A stretch of DNA of 64,000 bases, taken from the NCBI GenBank assembly GCA_030035585.1, contig CM057472.1, forward strand, positions 91,385,601 through 91,449,600, written 5' to 3'. A model generated the notes under the pieces. The model was not told where the DNA came from. It made no database searches and worked only from the letters and a program-made list of their open reading frames with translations. Shown in pieces: positions 1 to 11,591 of this stretch (positions are counted from its first letter, which is position 1; the number at the start of each line of letters is the position of its first letter). The DNA is from Dugong dugon (taxonomy: Eukaryota; Chordata; Mammalia; Sirenia; Dugongidae). A program made the translations under genes and the position numbers.

Positions 1-59
1 GTATGGATTATTTTTACTAACTTCCTAATTCATCTTTTCATGCTAATAGCAATAGTTCT

Positions 60-245
60 TAGCACTCACTATCTGCCAGAGGCTTTGTGCTAAATTATTT
101 AATTCTCAAAGCAACTCTACACGTGGGCAATATTTTTGTCCTCATTTACTACTGAGGAAACTGGAAAGGACACACAGCTGATTAAGTGATGACGTGGGAT
201 ATGAATCAGTCTCTTCCCCACCCCAGTTCATCTTCACCAAGAGTC
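60..245 (+). repeat. MIR SINE, ancient copy
   Basis: The segment runs in MIR order: a 'cactcactatctgccagag' head, an 'ttaattctcaaagcaactct' block, then 'tactgaggaaactgga' followed by 'cacacagctgattaagtga'. It is strongly diverged, as expected for a pan-mammalian SINE. No TSD is visible. Family assignment is by eye. Confidence 0.75.
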
Positions 246-1329
246 ACAAATTCAGAAGTCTTTAAGGGACAGCAGGTAACAAAGTGTCTGATGCAAGTAG
301 TTCTTAAATTGTTTTTGTTGTGCTCAAGCATAATTACTGCCTAGTTACATTGCCTTTACCATGCGGCATTGAGCAAATACACGGGCCTAAATAAGATATA
401 AGGGCCACTAGTTATCAATCCCATTGTTTTTCTCTCTATGCAATAATGAGCATAATATTAGTAAGACAAATGTGGCCAGGCATCCCTTCTGAAAGCCTTA
501 TTAGGCTCGACACTATATTTATGATTAATTTCATAGGCAGTTGTTCTGACAAAAAACTTTCACAATCTTAAATTATCTCACAAAACAACCTGTAATCCAA
601 CGGTAATGAGAACCTTAAAGTTGAATCTGAAATGAAACTTCATATAACTAAAAATGTGAGAAACAGCATGATCCTTATTTTGTGCTCTATTTTCTCATCA
701 GTTGGCTGAGCAGAATGACATATTTTTATCTCATAGAGTTAGAAAAAATAGCTGACCATTTGTACATGGCTTAAAAGAATCCTGCTGTCAAATGTAGCCA
801 CTTCTCTAATGCAAATCACAGTATATGGCATACATTAGAAAGTCAATTATTTCTAAAAAAAATTGGAGCCCTGATCATATTAAGACACGCCAACTTATCG
901 AAAAGTAATGTACTGATCACAGATAGATATTGAAACACATTTTGTAACAATATATCTTTGCTATAATGTTCAACCAATATTTGTTATGGTGTTGTGTTTC
1001 ATTCTTTCCTGCGTTCCTGTCCCTCCCCTCCTCCAGCCCCTATTCAGTAAGAGAATGGAGAAACATGGGGATGATAGGGTGAAAAAAAGAAGGGAAAAAT
1101 ATAAAATAATATGCTATTTTCTTTTGCTCTCTTAGGAGAATCTCAAGGGTTGGAGAGTAGAGAGATAAAGGAGGTAGAACAGAGAAAACCTAGAATATCG
1201 AATTATGTCTGCCATTTCCCATGAAATATCCTTTGTCTACCCGTTTGTTTCAACTGCTATCTATATTATCCATAATACTCATTGTAATAGGTATGAATCT
1301 CTCAGCACACAAAATCAGGAAGTAGAAGA
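246..1329. other. Anonymous sequence, no gene seen
   Basis: I see no gene and no recognised repeat. About 300-850 is AT-rich but not low-complexity and holds several homeodomain-like TAAT cores plus a SOX-like CATTGTT near 422. This could be a conserved noncoding element, but that is only an impression from one sequence. Confidence 0.4.
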
Positions 1330-1372
1330 TAGACAGACAGACAGACAGATAGATTATATATATATATACATA
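1330..1372. repeat. Compound microsatellite (AGAC)n(AT)n
   Basis: Tandem agac/agat units pass into an AT dinucleotide run directly upstream of the AfroSINE at 1373. Confidence 0.9.
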
Positions 1373-1562
1373 TCTGGTTAAAGTGCTTGGTTGCTAACCA
1401 AAAGGTTGGTGGTTTGAACCCAACAGCGACACTGGGGGAGAAAGATGTGGCAGTCTATGTACGTAAAGATTGGCAGGCTTAGAAACCTTATGGGGCAGTT
1501 GTACTCTGTTCTGTAGGGTCGCTATGAGTCGGAGTTGACTCAGCAGCAGTGGGTTTCATTTT
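1373..1562 (+). mobile_element. AfroSINE, 5'-truncated
   Basis: This is a tRNA-derived SINE. Visible parts are 'ggttgctaaccaaaaggttgg', a B-box-like 'ggtttgaaccc', the middle block 'ccttatggggcagttgtact', and the 3' block 'gggtcgctatgagtcgga' ending in 'gtgggttt'. The usual 'ggagccctggtggcacag' head is missing. The 3' block resembles the end of the RTE elements in this window (for example 7468-7505), consistent with RTE-driven mobilisation. Confidence 0.85.
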
Positions 1563-1567
1563 AGGAT

Positions 1568-3067
1568 CAATATATTTATTTTTCTATAAGTCAATCTAAT
1601 TTATATTTCCTGTTCCATTTTGCTGGGATTGTAAAATAAATCTCAGTAATTTTCTTTTTTTTTGGATTGTCTTTCTTGATTTTCCTTGGGTGTGTCTGAA
1701 TTCTATGAAATTTATATTATGCTGGGCATCAGAGGGGAGTACATGTGATCTTCAATATCATAATCCCGTGGAGGTCATGGGTGAAATATTTATCGTCCCC
1801 TTCTGCGTACTCTGTCTATATCCTGTGCTATCTTTATGACTTACTTGCCACTCTTGCTGTTACAATTTTGCCTTAGCTTTGGGGAACCTCTAGATATGGG
1901 AATATATGTGACATTGTCTAAGGTGCTTCGGAACATAGAAATACCATATAGAGACGTCTTCACTGTTGTTTTATCTGTTCCCCAGATAAAACAACCCACT
2001 GTCTTTCGGGGTAGTGTGTCATATGTCCCCTCTGCTCTTAGTTTCCACAAATATATCTGGGACTTTGCTGCCTATGAAACAAAGCCACCCCTTCTCCCTG
2101 GAACTAGACACCTATCAATGACTGGACTATGATTTCTCCTGTTATCTCTCCTCCCCCATTTCACTCCAAGGGAATTTCTTCTAGCTCAGCTGTGAGAAGT
2201 TGAGTAGAAAATTCGCATGTCAAATCTTTACCCATTTTGGCTTTCTTCATAATGACTTCGGCTATAGTTCATCAGAAGGCTGGGTTGGGTGAAGTGTGGG
2301 TCTACTCTCTGGAAGATGGACCGAGTGACCAGCAGCAAAACCTTGGCCAAGAGACTCCAGCAATGGGTACCTGTAAATATTCCCAAAGGCCAGACAATAC
2401 CATTTGTACCTCAGCAGTCATCTACCCAGGGCGGAGTCTCATCCACAGCTGCACAACAGAGGTTACCACAAGATCCCGTAAGCATTTTCCTAAGAGAGAT
2501 AGTCTTCCGAAGAAAACTCAAAAGTCAAAAACAAACAAATAAAACAAACAAGCACTGCTATTTAAAGAAGACTGAGATACCATTAATTAGAAGTGCAATT
2601 ATATTCTCTGAACCAATTCTCTGCACCAAAGTTGGGCTGTAGCTACTGCCAGGGGTTGGATATGTTACTTCACTAAATGCCAAAGGTTACTGCTTCCCCT
2701 AGACCACAGCCATTTAAGCAGATCCTTGGCCCCAGTGTTCTCAGGTACCTGGTTTTCCATGTTTTTGCAAACTTTCCTACTCTTGAAGCTTGAAGAATGA
2801 GTTTACTGGCATCTTAATGCCTGTCCTACTTTCTCCCTTCATACTCTCTTCCATGCTCTTCTGGGGCAGAAAGGAGGGCTGTTGAATTATTTTCTTCTTT
2901 GAAGGGTACTTTTCCTACATCTGCTTACCTTCTTTGTGAAAAGCAACAATCCTTAGTACTCAACTTAGTGGAAGAAGAAATATCATCTGATCATCAGAGA
3001 AGAAACTATGATTTGGTCTTCTTTAAAAGCCGTGGAGTGATGAGGAAATTAGGAGTCCTGAGGAAGT
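1568..3067. other. Anonymous sequence with one unassigned open frame
   Basis: No repeat is recognised. A plus-strand frame at 2289-2642 (117 codons) contains a stretch with coding-like composition around 2320-2480 that reads roughly 'SSKTLAKRLQQWVPVN'. I do not recognise the protein. There is no convincing splice structure, and the frame ends in A-rich sequence near 2540. It may be chance, or a decayed processed pseudogene. Confidence 0.35.
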
Positions 3068-3150
3068 AAATTATCTATCTGTCTCTCTATCTGTCTACCT
3101 ATCTATCTGTCTATCTGTCTGTCTGTCTATCCTCTCTCTATCATCTATCA
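3068..3150. repeat. Compound (TCTG/TATC)n microsatellite
   Basis: An imperfect run of tctg and tatc tetranucleotides lies just upstream of an AfroSINE. A weaker atct-rich remnant follows the SINE at about 3400-3480. Confidence 0.9.
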
Positions 3151-3162
3151 CCTACCACTAGA

Positions 3163-3373
3163 GTATCCCTGGTGGTGCAGTGGTTACAGCACTCAATTGC
3201 TAACCGAAAGGTCTGCAGTTTGAATCCACCAGCTGCTCCGAAGGAGAAAGATGTGGCACTCTGCTTCCATAAAGATTACAGCCTTGGAAACCCTATGGGG
3301 TAGTTCTACTCTGTCCTATAGGGTTGCTATGAGTTGGAATCAACTAGACAGCAGTGGGGTTTGTTTTTTTTGT
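3163..3373 (+). mobile_element. AfroSINE, near full length
   Basis: The head 'tccctggtggtgcagtgg' carries the tRNA-related A-box region. The B-box-like 'agtttgaatcc' lies near 3217. The body continues through 'ggaaaccctatggggtag' to 'gggttgctatgagttggaat' and a T-rich end. It is the most complete AfroSINE in the window and serves as the reference for the others. Confidence 0.9.
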
Positions 3374-3529
3374 TTATCTATCGGTTGGATCAACTCAATG
3401 GCAGCTATTTTTTTAAATCTATCAGTCAAACTTTATCCAGATAACACATCTATTTTTCTAATTATCTATCTATATTTTAATATACTTTATTTTTCATGTA
3501 TGTATATATATGATATGTGCTTTCTGTAT

Positions 3530-5085
3530 TTCAGTATATTCCATCTGTCATCTATTTAAGTATCTATGTATACATCTGAGATGTGTTGTACAAATAGGAT
3601 TCGAGGGGTTTAATCCTAGAGCCACCATTGTTTTGTCATTCATGGTCCCTTTAAACTTCTTTAGTGAGCTAGTTTTTCCTCTGCCCCACAAATAACAATC
3701 TAGAAACCCCCATAGTTTTCCTGGTACTTCTTTTATTTATTTATTTTTAACTTTCTGATTTTTTATTTGGAAATAATGTCAAAGTATACAATATTATTTA
3801 CACTTCAGGCAATAGAAATATTTCTCAAGTCACTTTGGTTTCAGTTTCTTGATTTTAAATTACCAATTCTGTGTAATTATGAAAAAATGGTCTTTGTTAT
3901 AGGGTAAAATAATCCTCCAAGAACAGGCCTCACAAAAGTGGAAAGCCTGCATTCTAGAAAGATTATCCAAGATAACAGAATAACTATGGAAGATAATTTC
4001 CAACCCTATTTTGAAATCTGGAAAATATATTACAGGTTTTGCTTAAAACTGAGCTTTGAATCTACCAAAACTTTTATTCTGGAATTTCAAATAATACCTC
4101 TAATCTGAATTATTTCATTTGGACGCAACCTCATTCTCATTTGTCTTTTCCATAGACAACAAAGACAATTGCTTTTTATTATCCAGATTTAATAATATTG
4201 AACATATTTTAATGTGACTTCCCTGTCTTCTTAGGAAGAAATTAAATCAAAACTATTTATTATAACCATGGAAAAACATTAATTGTTTTCCAAAGTCATA
4301 AGCAAAAGCAATATTCTCTCTATTTCCCATTCCAGTTGTAGGTAACATATGACAATAGATAACAAGTATCCTGGTCAAAAGGAGCCACAAACGGAGAGAT
4401 AAGGACAAGCTCTACTACCCATCACTTCAGCACCTGGGGCCAGTCCCTTTACCATTTGAGCTTCAGTTCTCAGTTTGCTTGTTTGTTTTCTCTAAAATGG
4501 GAAAATAGGAATATGTATCTGAGTCTTGTGAGTTTCAAATCATAAAAACATAAGTGAAAGAATTCAGTAAATTATAAAACATTGCACAAAACATTGTCCT
4601 TTGCATTATACCCTTCAAAAAAAAAAGGGGCCCCTAATTTCCATGGTCATATGTAGCAAGCAAAATTGTATTGGTGTTCTTTAATAATTGAGGCTGTTTC
4701 ATTCAATATATCTTGAGAAGTCCTCAACAATGCCTTTCTGCACATCATGATAACCTCTTTGAGGCATATTACGAACACATCAGATTCTACCAGTAGGTAT
4801 TTATTTCTCCAGTAACTATTTCTTGGGTCAAATGTTAAAGCCTGCATTTCCTTATCAATGCATATATAACTAGGGCAGTCCTATACTAGGAGTTGGCAGT
4901 TGTTTACAGCTTACTGAAATGAAGCCTAATTAAGATTTACTCTAGACAAGTTCTAGAAATGGGAATCATGGAAATAGCAAGAGGATCCCGGGTGTCTGAT
5001 TGCATGTGTAACTTTCATTTGAGAGGTGGGTGTGGGTAGTAGGACAAGGGAGGGCCATAAAATAGAGGCAAGAGAGCAACATGAT
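3530..5085. other. Anonymous AT-rich sequence
   Basis: No gene is seen. The stretch at about 4380-4600 weakly resembles a MIR (a 'cagtccctttaccatttgagc' block followed by a 'ctctaaaatgggaaaatagg' block) but is too diverged to call firmly. Confidence 0.4.
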
Positions 5086-5089
5086 TCCC

Positions 5090-5313
5090 CAAAAGAGCAG
5101 CAATTTGGTATAACAGAGTAGATGTATGAACATGAGCAAGGCATTGGACCTCTCTGAATTTGAATTTTCCCACCATTAAAACAGGGATATGGACATATAT
5201 TTTTTAAAAAGTTGAGATTATTAAATGAAACAAAATTTCTCAAATTTTGACTGAAATGTTTACTAAAACTAGGAACATAGTACAGTACATACCTAACAAA
5301 TGTTGATTCCTTT

Positions 5314-5325
<12 letters not shown>
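5090..5325 (+). repeat. MIR SINE, ancient copy
   Basis: MIR-like order: 'gcaaggcattggacctctct', then 'ccaccattaaaacaggga', then 'catagtacagtacatacc' with an 'aacaaatgttgattcc' end. A 24-bp A-run at 5321-5344 follows directly. Confidence 0.7.

Positions 5326-5344
<19 letters not shown>
5321..5344. repeat. Poly(A) tract
   Basis: A pure A homopolymer lies between the MIR end and the 5' TSD of the short RTE insertion. It may be a remnant retrotransposon tail. Confidence 0.9.
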
Positions 5345-5363
5345 GCATATATATGTTCACTGA

Positions 5364-5543
5364 GGGTCCCCAAAAAAGAGGAAGACCCTCTTGGAGATGG
5401 ACTGACACAGTTCCTGCAATAATAGGCTCAAACATAGCAACGGTTGTGAGGATGGGGCAGGACTGAACAACGTTTCGTTCTGTTGTACATAAGGTCATTA
5501 TGAGTCAGAACTGACTCAAGGGCACCTAACAACAACGATAACG
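5364..5543 (+). mobile_element. RTE (BovB-like) 3'-end fragment with TSD
   Basis: This is a severely 5'-truncated RTE insertion of about 180 bp. It holds 'gaggaagaccctcttggaga', 'tgtgaggatggggcagga', 'tcattatgagtcagaactga' and the AAC-type tail 'cacctaacaacaacg'. A 10-bp direct repeat, 'tgttcactga', flanks it at 5354-5363 and 5544-5553 and fits a TSD. Truncation to the last 200 bp is typical of LINE insertions. Confidence 0.85.
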
Positions 5544-5553
5544 TGTTCACTGA

Positions 5554-6523
5554 AGACTAATCTTTTGTTGACAATTTTACTTAGAGTTCATCCAGAGGTT
5601 TTCAATTACGAGAAAGAAACTTTTTTTTTTGCCATTGATTATCATAGCCAAAGTCCTCTTTAATTAAGTTTCATGTACTTGAATCTTTCCTAAATTTATG
5701 TATAATAAGATTATTTTGACATCACATGGATATTATTTGGAAGATGAAATTAACATTTATGAAATGATTGGATATTAGGGTTGACATCATATGAACTCTG
5801 AAAAGTATTTTATAACGCAAGCACAAAGTATTATTTACCGTCTCTTCAATGGAAAGTGATATTCCATAGAAAAAATAAGAAAATTGTAGAATAAGAAAGG
5901 CACAGACTCATTGCATCTCATGGAAGGCAAAGATTTTCCCTTACATTTCTGGTCATTGTTATTATGGGTCATATATACCTGTCAAGTGTTGAGACGTTCA
6001 GGTAATAATCTGGGGCTCTTAACAGATGCCATTTATTTGCAATTATTTTATTCAAAGTGTAGATCATTCCTTAATTTCTCACTGACTTTGCTAGCTCTAT
6101 TGGCAGAATTTTCATTGTATATTTTTGGAGTTCAAATCAGTTTCAAAGTAGTATGTTTGAATTAACAATGTACACTATTCTTTTTTGATGGTTATAAAAA
6201 GATAATCTCAATCCTTCAGAACTTTTCCACCTGGTTATTTATTTTGCATACTTGATTTGCCCAAGAAGAGGTTTTGTTTAATTTCTTTTTCACAGCAAAA
6301 GACTTCATACACAATTCCTGTAGGAAAGAGCATTTGTAATAACTGTAAGATCATATAGATTAAGTCCTGCCTTTAGCTTGAAATCGCTAGTTATAAGAAA
6401 AAGTTCTAAAATACCTTTCCAAACTAGGCAATTGTGCAATGATACATTCTGGGAAATCTAGACTTTTCTGAACTTTAAATAGAAAGTTGCACAATTCAGT
6501 CAACCTAAGGAAAAAACTATACC
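5554..6523. other. Anonymous sequence, no gene seen
   Basis: No repeat is recognised. An 84-codon open frame at 5911-6165 has no recognisable domain and looks like chance. Confidence 0.45.
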
Positions 6524-6532
6524 AAAAAACTC

Positions 6533-7524
6533 TTCTTTGTTTCCAACTTTCACATTCCAATCATCAGTAACTATCAGCTCATCCTGATTGCACGTTCAAT
6601 CAATTTCAGGCTGCAGAAGTTGGTAAAAATCTTCAATTTCTTCATCTTTGGCCTTAGTGGTTGGTGTGTAAATTTGAATAATAGTCATATTAACTGGTCT
6701 TCCTTGTAGGCATATGGATATTATTCTATTACTGACAGCGTTGTAGTTCAGGATAAATCTTGAAATATTCTTTTTGATGATGAATGCAACGCCATTCCTC
6801 TTCAAGTTGTCATTCCCGGCATAGTAGACCCTATGATTGCCCTATTCAGATGGCCAATGCCAGTCTACTTCAGCTCACTAATGCCTGTGATATCAATGTT
6901 TATGCATTCTATTTCATTTTTGACGATTTCCAGTTTTCCTAGATTCATATTTCTTACATTCCACTTCTGATTATTAATGGACATTTGCAGCTGTTTCTTC
7001 TCATTTTGAGTTGTGCCACATCAGCAAATGAACGTCTTGAAAGCTTGATTCCATCTGCATCATTAAGGTCCACTCTACTTTTTGTTTTCAGTTGCCTCAT
7101 ATGTACGCGAAAGCTGGACAATGAACAAGGATGACCGAAGAAGAATTGACGCCTTTGAATTGTGGTATTGGCAAAGAATATTGAATATACCATGGACTGC
7201 TAAAAGAACAAATGAATCTGTCTTGGAAAAAGTACAACCAGAATGCTCCTTAGAAGCAAGGATTGGCGAGACTATGTCTTACACGTTTTGGACATGTTAT
7301 CGGAGGAATGAGGCCCTGGAAAAGGACAGCATGCTTGCTAAAGTAGACAGTGAATAAAGGAAGACTGTCAATGAGATAGACTGACACAGTGGCTGCAACA
7401 ACGGGCTCAAGCATAACTTTTGTGAGGATGGCACAGGACTGGGCAGTGTTTTCCTTCTGTTGTATGTAGGGTCGCTATGAATTGGAACCGACTCAATGGC
7501 ACCTAAAAACATAACAACAACAAG
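6533..7524 (+). mobile_element. RTE insertion with inverted 5' segment (twin priming)
   Basis: Bases 6533 to about 7080 match, in reverse orientation, the 5' part of an RTE (compare 50401-50960 of the minus-strand RTE in this window). From about 7085 to 7524 the sequence is the RTE 3' end in plus orientation, ending in 'ataacaacaacaag'. The internal reverse-transcriptase part is absent. A 9-bp repeat, 'aaaaaactc', occurs at 6524-6532 and 7525-7533, exactly at the outer edges, so the whole inverted composite came from one insertion. Inversion of the 5' part with internal loss is the known twin-priming outcome. Nothing here is translatable as an active protein. Confidence 0.85.
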
Positions 7525-7549
7525 AAAAAACTCAGCCCCATTTTCAAAA

Positions 7550-7605
7550 AATTATATATATAGTGTGTGTACATATATATACATGCATGTATATATGCAC
7601 AAAAA
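7550..7605. repeat. TA/TG-rich simple repeat
   Basis: Interrupted tatata, tgtgtg and catgcatg runs follow the RTE insertion. Confidence 0.75.
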
Positions 7606-7629
7606 ATCTTAAATTGCCTAAGACACAGT

Positions 7630-8125
7630 CCAAAACATATAGCTCTTGGATTCAAGGCTCTTTTCTATCTGACCCTAGCTTGGCCTTCTAACCATAGCTC
7701 TCTGTTGTTCTCATAATGCAATTGTGTACTCTGCCTGTAACAGACTCACATGCTTACTGTTCCTCAGTTGTGAGCTATAAATGAGGTAATGTCCAAGTAA
7801 TGTGCTTTCAAACCACTAAAGCATTATATAGATTATGAGTTATTATTATTATTTATTTCTCATCTTTTATGGTCTAGGTCAAATCTGATTTCCTCCATGT
7901 AGACTTTCCTCACCAGCCAAGGTTAGAGTAATCAATCCTTTTTGTCTCAAATCCCACTGGAGATATGATACTGCTGATTTACTACTTAGTATGACTCATG
8001 GGCCAAAGCAAAGTGCAGGTTCAGCAAGAAGAGAGGCTAAGTCTCATTTATCGTTGGGTCTCCCATAGTGTCTGGTGTAAGGTCTCACGTACAGTAAGAT
8101 TAATGCATGTTTGTTGATGACTATG
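7630..8125 (+). repeat. L2 LINE 3'-end fragment
   Basis: L2-like blocks occur in order: 'caaggctcttttctatctga', 'ctaggtcaaatctgatttcc' with 'gactttcctcaccagcc', then 'tgtctggtgtaagg' and the 'atgcatgtttgttgatga' end. It is ancient and diverged. Confidence 0.65.
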
Positions 8126-9390
8126 TGAAGTTCCCAGGTACCGCTGAGAGCCTTTCAATAAACAAGCTACTCATTTAACAAGTTTATGTAGTCCACTTCA
8201 CTATAGTCTTTTTTTTTAAGTTTTTGTGGGAGTTTCTCACGGAGAACCAGTACAAAAATACTGAGAATAAAATGCATCTGCTGTTTGCGTGAAGTGTTAC
8301 ACATGAAGATAATTTTAAGGTTATCTTGTATTTTCTATTTCAGCATGCGTTTTTGTTCCAATGACGAATTCTACCCCATATCACATAGTTTGTAACTTCA
8401 CGTTTTTCTGCCCAACCAGTGCTTTCAAATACCTGGGTGTGGATTAAACTGATCAGGTAGCAAACTGGTTAAAACAAAAGGAGTTTCTTTAATATCATTT
8501 TATTTGAGAAGCTTTCTCTTTTATGAGTGAGCACTATTTCCAAAAAATCAATCCTGGCCATTCCACTCTTGCTGTTATGTTTTCTTTTAATGAGGAACTT
8601 ATGAAGCCAGAAATTTTATTTCATATTCAAGTGTCCCAGAGGCCAGCTACTCGTATTGTTTCACTTCTGTCTCCTTTCCAATCTGTTTTCCCGCTGTCAC
8701 CCTCTCCCATTGCCAAACCAATAAATAATCCTTTTAAAATGCAAATATTGATATTTACAATAATAGAATTTCTTCTGTAAACAGAATTGTAAGATTTACA
8801 GGCAAATTAAAATCTAGTCTTTGGAAACTGCTTCAATAACTCTCTGTAATCGTTAAAATAAAAAAAGGACAGGGTCACAGGGATAGAAGGAGAGAAAGGA
8901 TATAGTCCTATTCAGACATATACACAGTAGGTGGCCTTTTTACTTATCTCTTTTGAGGGACTTCAGTCCTGGTGTGAACAAACACAGAGTGCACATTTTT
9001 TAAGCAGAATATGGTGTCACAGAAACATCACTAGATTAAAAAAAAAAAAAAAAAAGCTCCAAACAAATTTTACAATTTGCCAAGTAATTTGCTATCTTTT
9101 GTTCTGAACAATTTAAATGTCAATACCAGAAGTTTGTCATAGCTTTTTAAGTCCTAAATGCCAATATTTAATTCTATTTTCCTCTATAGTTTTGGGACTT
9201 TTATTTAATCAGTCATTTATTGTAAACTGTCTCCGTGTTCTTCATCTATCCTTTAAAACAAACAAAGCTACTGGAAAAACAGAGATGAGGAAGCAATTTT
9301 TCTCTGATATTCGTATAGCTTTAAGGCAAGGATTTACTATTTGGCACCAACTGCAGAAAGGTCCAATGTAATCACAAATATACCTGGCTA
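8126..9390. other. Anonymous sequence, no gene seen
   Basis: AT-rich sequence without a recognised repeat. An A18 homopolymer lies at 9036-9053. Open frames of 84-85 codons (8523-8780 and 9117-9371) show no domain. Confidence 0.45.
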
Positions 9391-9394
9391 GTTT

Positions 9395-9490
9395 ATGGAC
9401 AGAACACACCTTTACCTGCTCGTTCACCAATCCTTCAGGCAACGTCTTGGGATGAAACCAGTGTTTCTTGTCTTAACCACAAAACACATA
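9395..9490 (+). repeat. Unassigned dispersed repeat, copy 1
   Basis: The core 'atccttcaggcaacgtcttg' plus the next 45 bases recurs at 10985-11065 at roughly 80 percent identity in the same orientation. I do not recognise the family. It could be an old transposon or a local duplication. Confidence 0.5.
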
Positions 9491-10734
9491 AAATGTGGGT
9501 AACCTTTTTTTCATGATGTTGTCACTCCAAACGACACCAAGACAATAAATTTTACTTGACATGATTATGATGGATGGCTTACTAAGACATTGTAAATGAT
9601 GCAAACATCTCAATAGCATTAAGAGTTCTAACCAGAATGTTTATTGCAGAATTCTGTGTGGTATGTCTAGACATAACAAAGCAATCAGGAATGCAGGGAA
9701 TAAAAACTAACCCTACTCAAGTTCTAATTGAGAGAATTATGCATTAAATTGGAACAAGTAACTATACTTAAACTGAATTAAAGTGACAACAGCAAAATCT
9801 TCCAGCTATTTGGTTATTAAACATTTAAAATTGTTAAAATACATGTTAAAGGTGAATCAGAAGGTTGAAAACATTATCTATTTAAATAATAATCCTAAAT
9901 AAGATGCTCATTACAATATTATTCACACTATCAAGCATTTATCTGGATTGTGGCGTTGATGTAGAATTTTGACAGAACAACGTTCCTCCTAGTAGTTTTT
10001 TTGTTTCTGCTTTTGACAAAGAAAAGCTATCCCAAATCAGTCTCCATGGGACTTACTTATGCTTATTAGAATTTTCTGAAATGATCCTTTAGGGTCTGTT
10101 TCCCAAAAATAATAGGTCAACTTTCTTCTCATCCCAACCCACTCAAATCATAGACTAGACTCACAGTTGTTCTAAAGATTAGATTCCTTTGTGAAAATAT
10201 ACTTAGTGGTTTATTCCTATCCAAACCACAGGAGATGACCATGCCATCATGCTAACTTCAGCATAAAGTAATATAATTCACCAATTATACTATCTAGAGG
10301 GAAAATTAGATTCCCAGTTATTTAAACCCATTTAAAAATTTTAAAATTGTAATAACAACTTACCATTACAGTAAAATGCCCTTCCCATGCACTAACACTG
10401 GAAAGATAAACATATTTGTAAAAGAAAAAAAAATTTCAGAAATATGTTTCAGAACCCTAGCCAAATGCTGACTTTCTTTAAGTCGTATTTATTCGAGTAA
10501 AGGAAGTGTCCAATCACACAACTTGGACAGATGCACGGAGTATGTTGAAAAGGTACTGTATTCTCAGAACACTCAAGAAGAGGTTGCAGTTTTATTTGTT
10601 TTGAGAATGTGATAAACAGAAATAGAACTGTTAGGTTAAACAGGAATTGCTTGGGAAATAAAGACGTCATTAAATGCAACCTCAGACAATTATGTTGGGC
10701 AAATTGATCTTTTGGGACTTTGCATTTGTACGGG
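9491..10734. other. Anonymous AT-rich sequence
   Basis: No gene or recognised repeat is seen. A 76-codon minus-strand frame at 10449-10679 has no recognisable feature. Confidence 0.45.
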
Positions 10735-10925
10735 TGTCAATGGCATGGTGGTTAAGAGCATTTATTTGGAGGCAGGCTTTCTGGGTTTAAATCCATTTAT
10801 TATCTCTGTTTAACCTCTTTATGCCTGTTTCTTCATGTGATAAGTCAGAATGGTATTAGGGTTCTTGTGAGGTTTAAACATCTTGATGCATGTAAAAAGT
10901 CTAGAAGAATACCTGGTACAGTGTT
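10735..10925 (+). repeat. MIR SINE, ancient copy
   Basis: Clear MIR order: 'tggtggttaagagcatttat', 'gctttctgggtttaaatcc', 'taacctctttatgcctgttt', 'gttcttgtgaggtttaaac' and 'agaatacctggtaca'. It is one of the better preserved MIRs here. Confidence 0.85.
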
Positions 10926-10984
10926 TACATCCCATTTAGTGTTCAGTCTTAGAAGTATGGCTTGTTTCCGTAACTGCATCAATA

Positions 10985-11065
10985 ACACTTTTCCTTTATG
11001 CATCCTTCAGGCAATATGTTGGGATCAAATCAATGTTCCTTGTCTGACCCACAAAACAGAAAATA
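10985..11065 (+). repeat. Unassigned dispersed repeat, copy 2
   Basis: Partner of the segment at 9395-9490, with the core 'atccttcaggcaatatgttg'. It starts about 60 bp after a MIR. The family is not recognised. Confidence 0.5.
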
Positions 11066-11591
11066 AATCAAGTGACAGTTTCCTCAGTTCTTCCTCAGTG
11101 GTATATAACCAGATGTATATGAGAGCATTTAGTTTATTACATACAATGGATGTTTTATATCATAAATTCCTAATTCTCTCAAAGAGTCTCTGTTGGAAAA
11201 TGCTTATCTAGGGTATTGACATTGCTAATAAGTTTGATTATGAAGTTTTAGTTCTCAAGTAGGCCATTCATTACAACTCTACCCTAAACTCTGTCCAATC
11301 AATTGGTAAAAACTACGAGTGGTCTTAGATTTACTTTCCTTGCTAGCTAACAACTAGCCTATTGCAGTCCCATGGATGTTGGCAGAAGACACAAGATTCC
11401 TGAGCCAGATGAAAACGACCTCACTACTCATGGCACATCAAGAAGCAAGATCATCAACATATTTGCATCAGTTTCTGAAGAGACCATAGGGATGGGCTCA
11501 GAGAGATGCCTGCACACACAGAAGGTTGTGTTATAGGAGACAGATCCTGAGTTTAGGAAACTCCCTCCTTTTGTAATGGGTAAATAAATAT

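Noticed and set aside
2289-2642. A possible gene encoding a 117-residue protein
   Set aside because: No recognised homologue, no exon structure, and an A-rich degenerate end; kept only as a remark on the anonymous region.
5316-5498. A 60-codon minus-strand frame
   Set aside because: It is antisense to the short RTE tail insertion and ends in a poly-F run encoded by the A-run.
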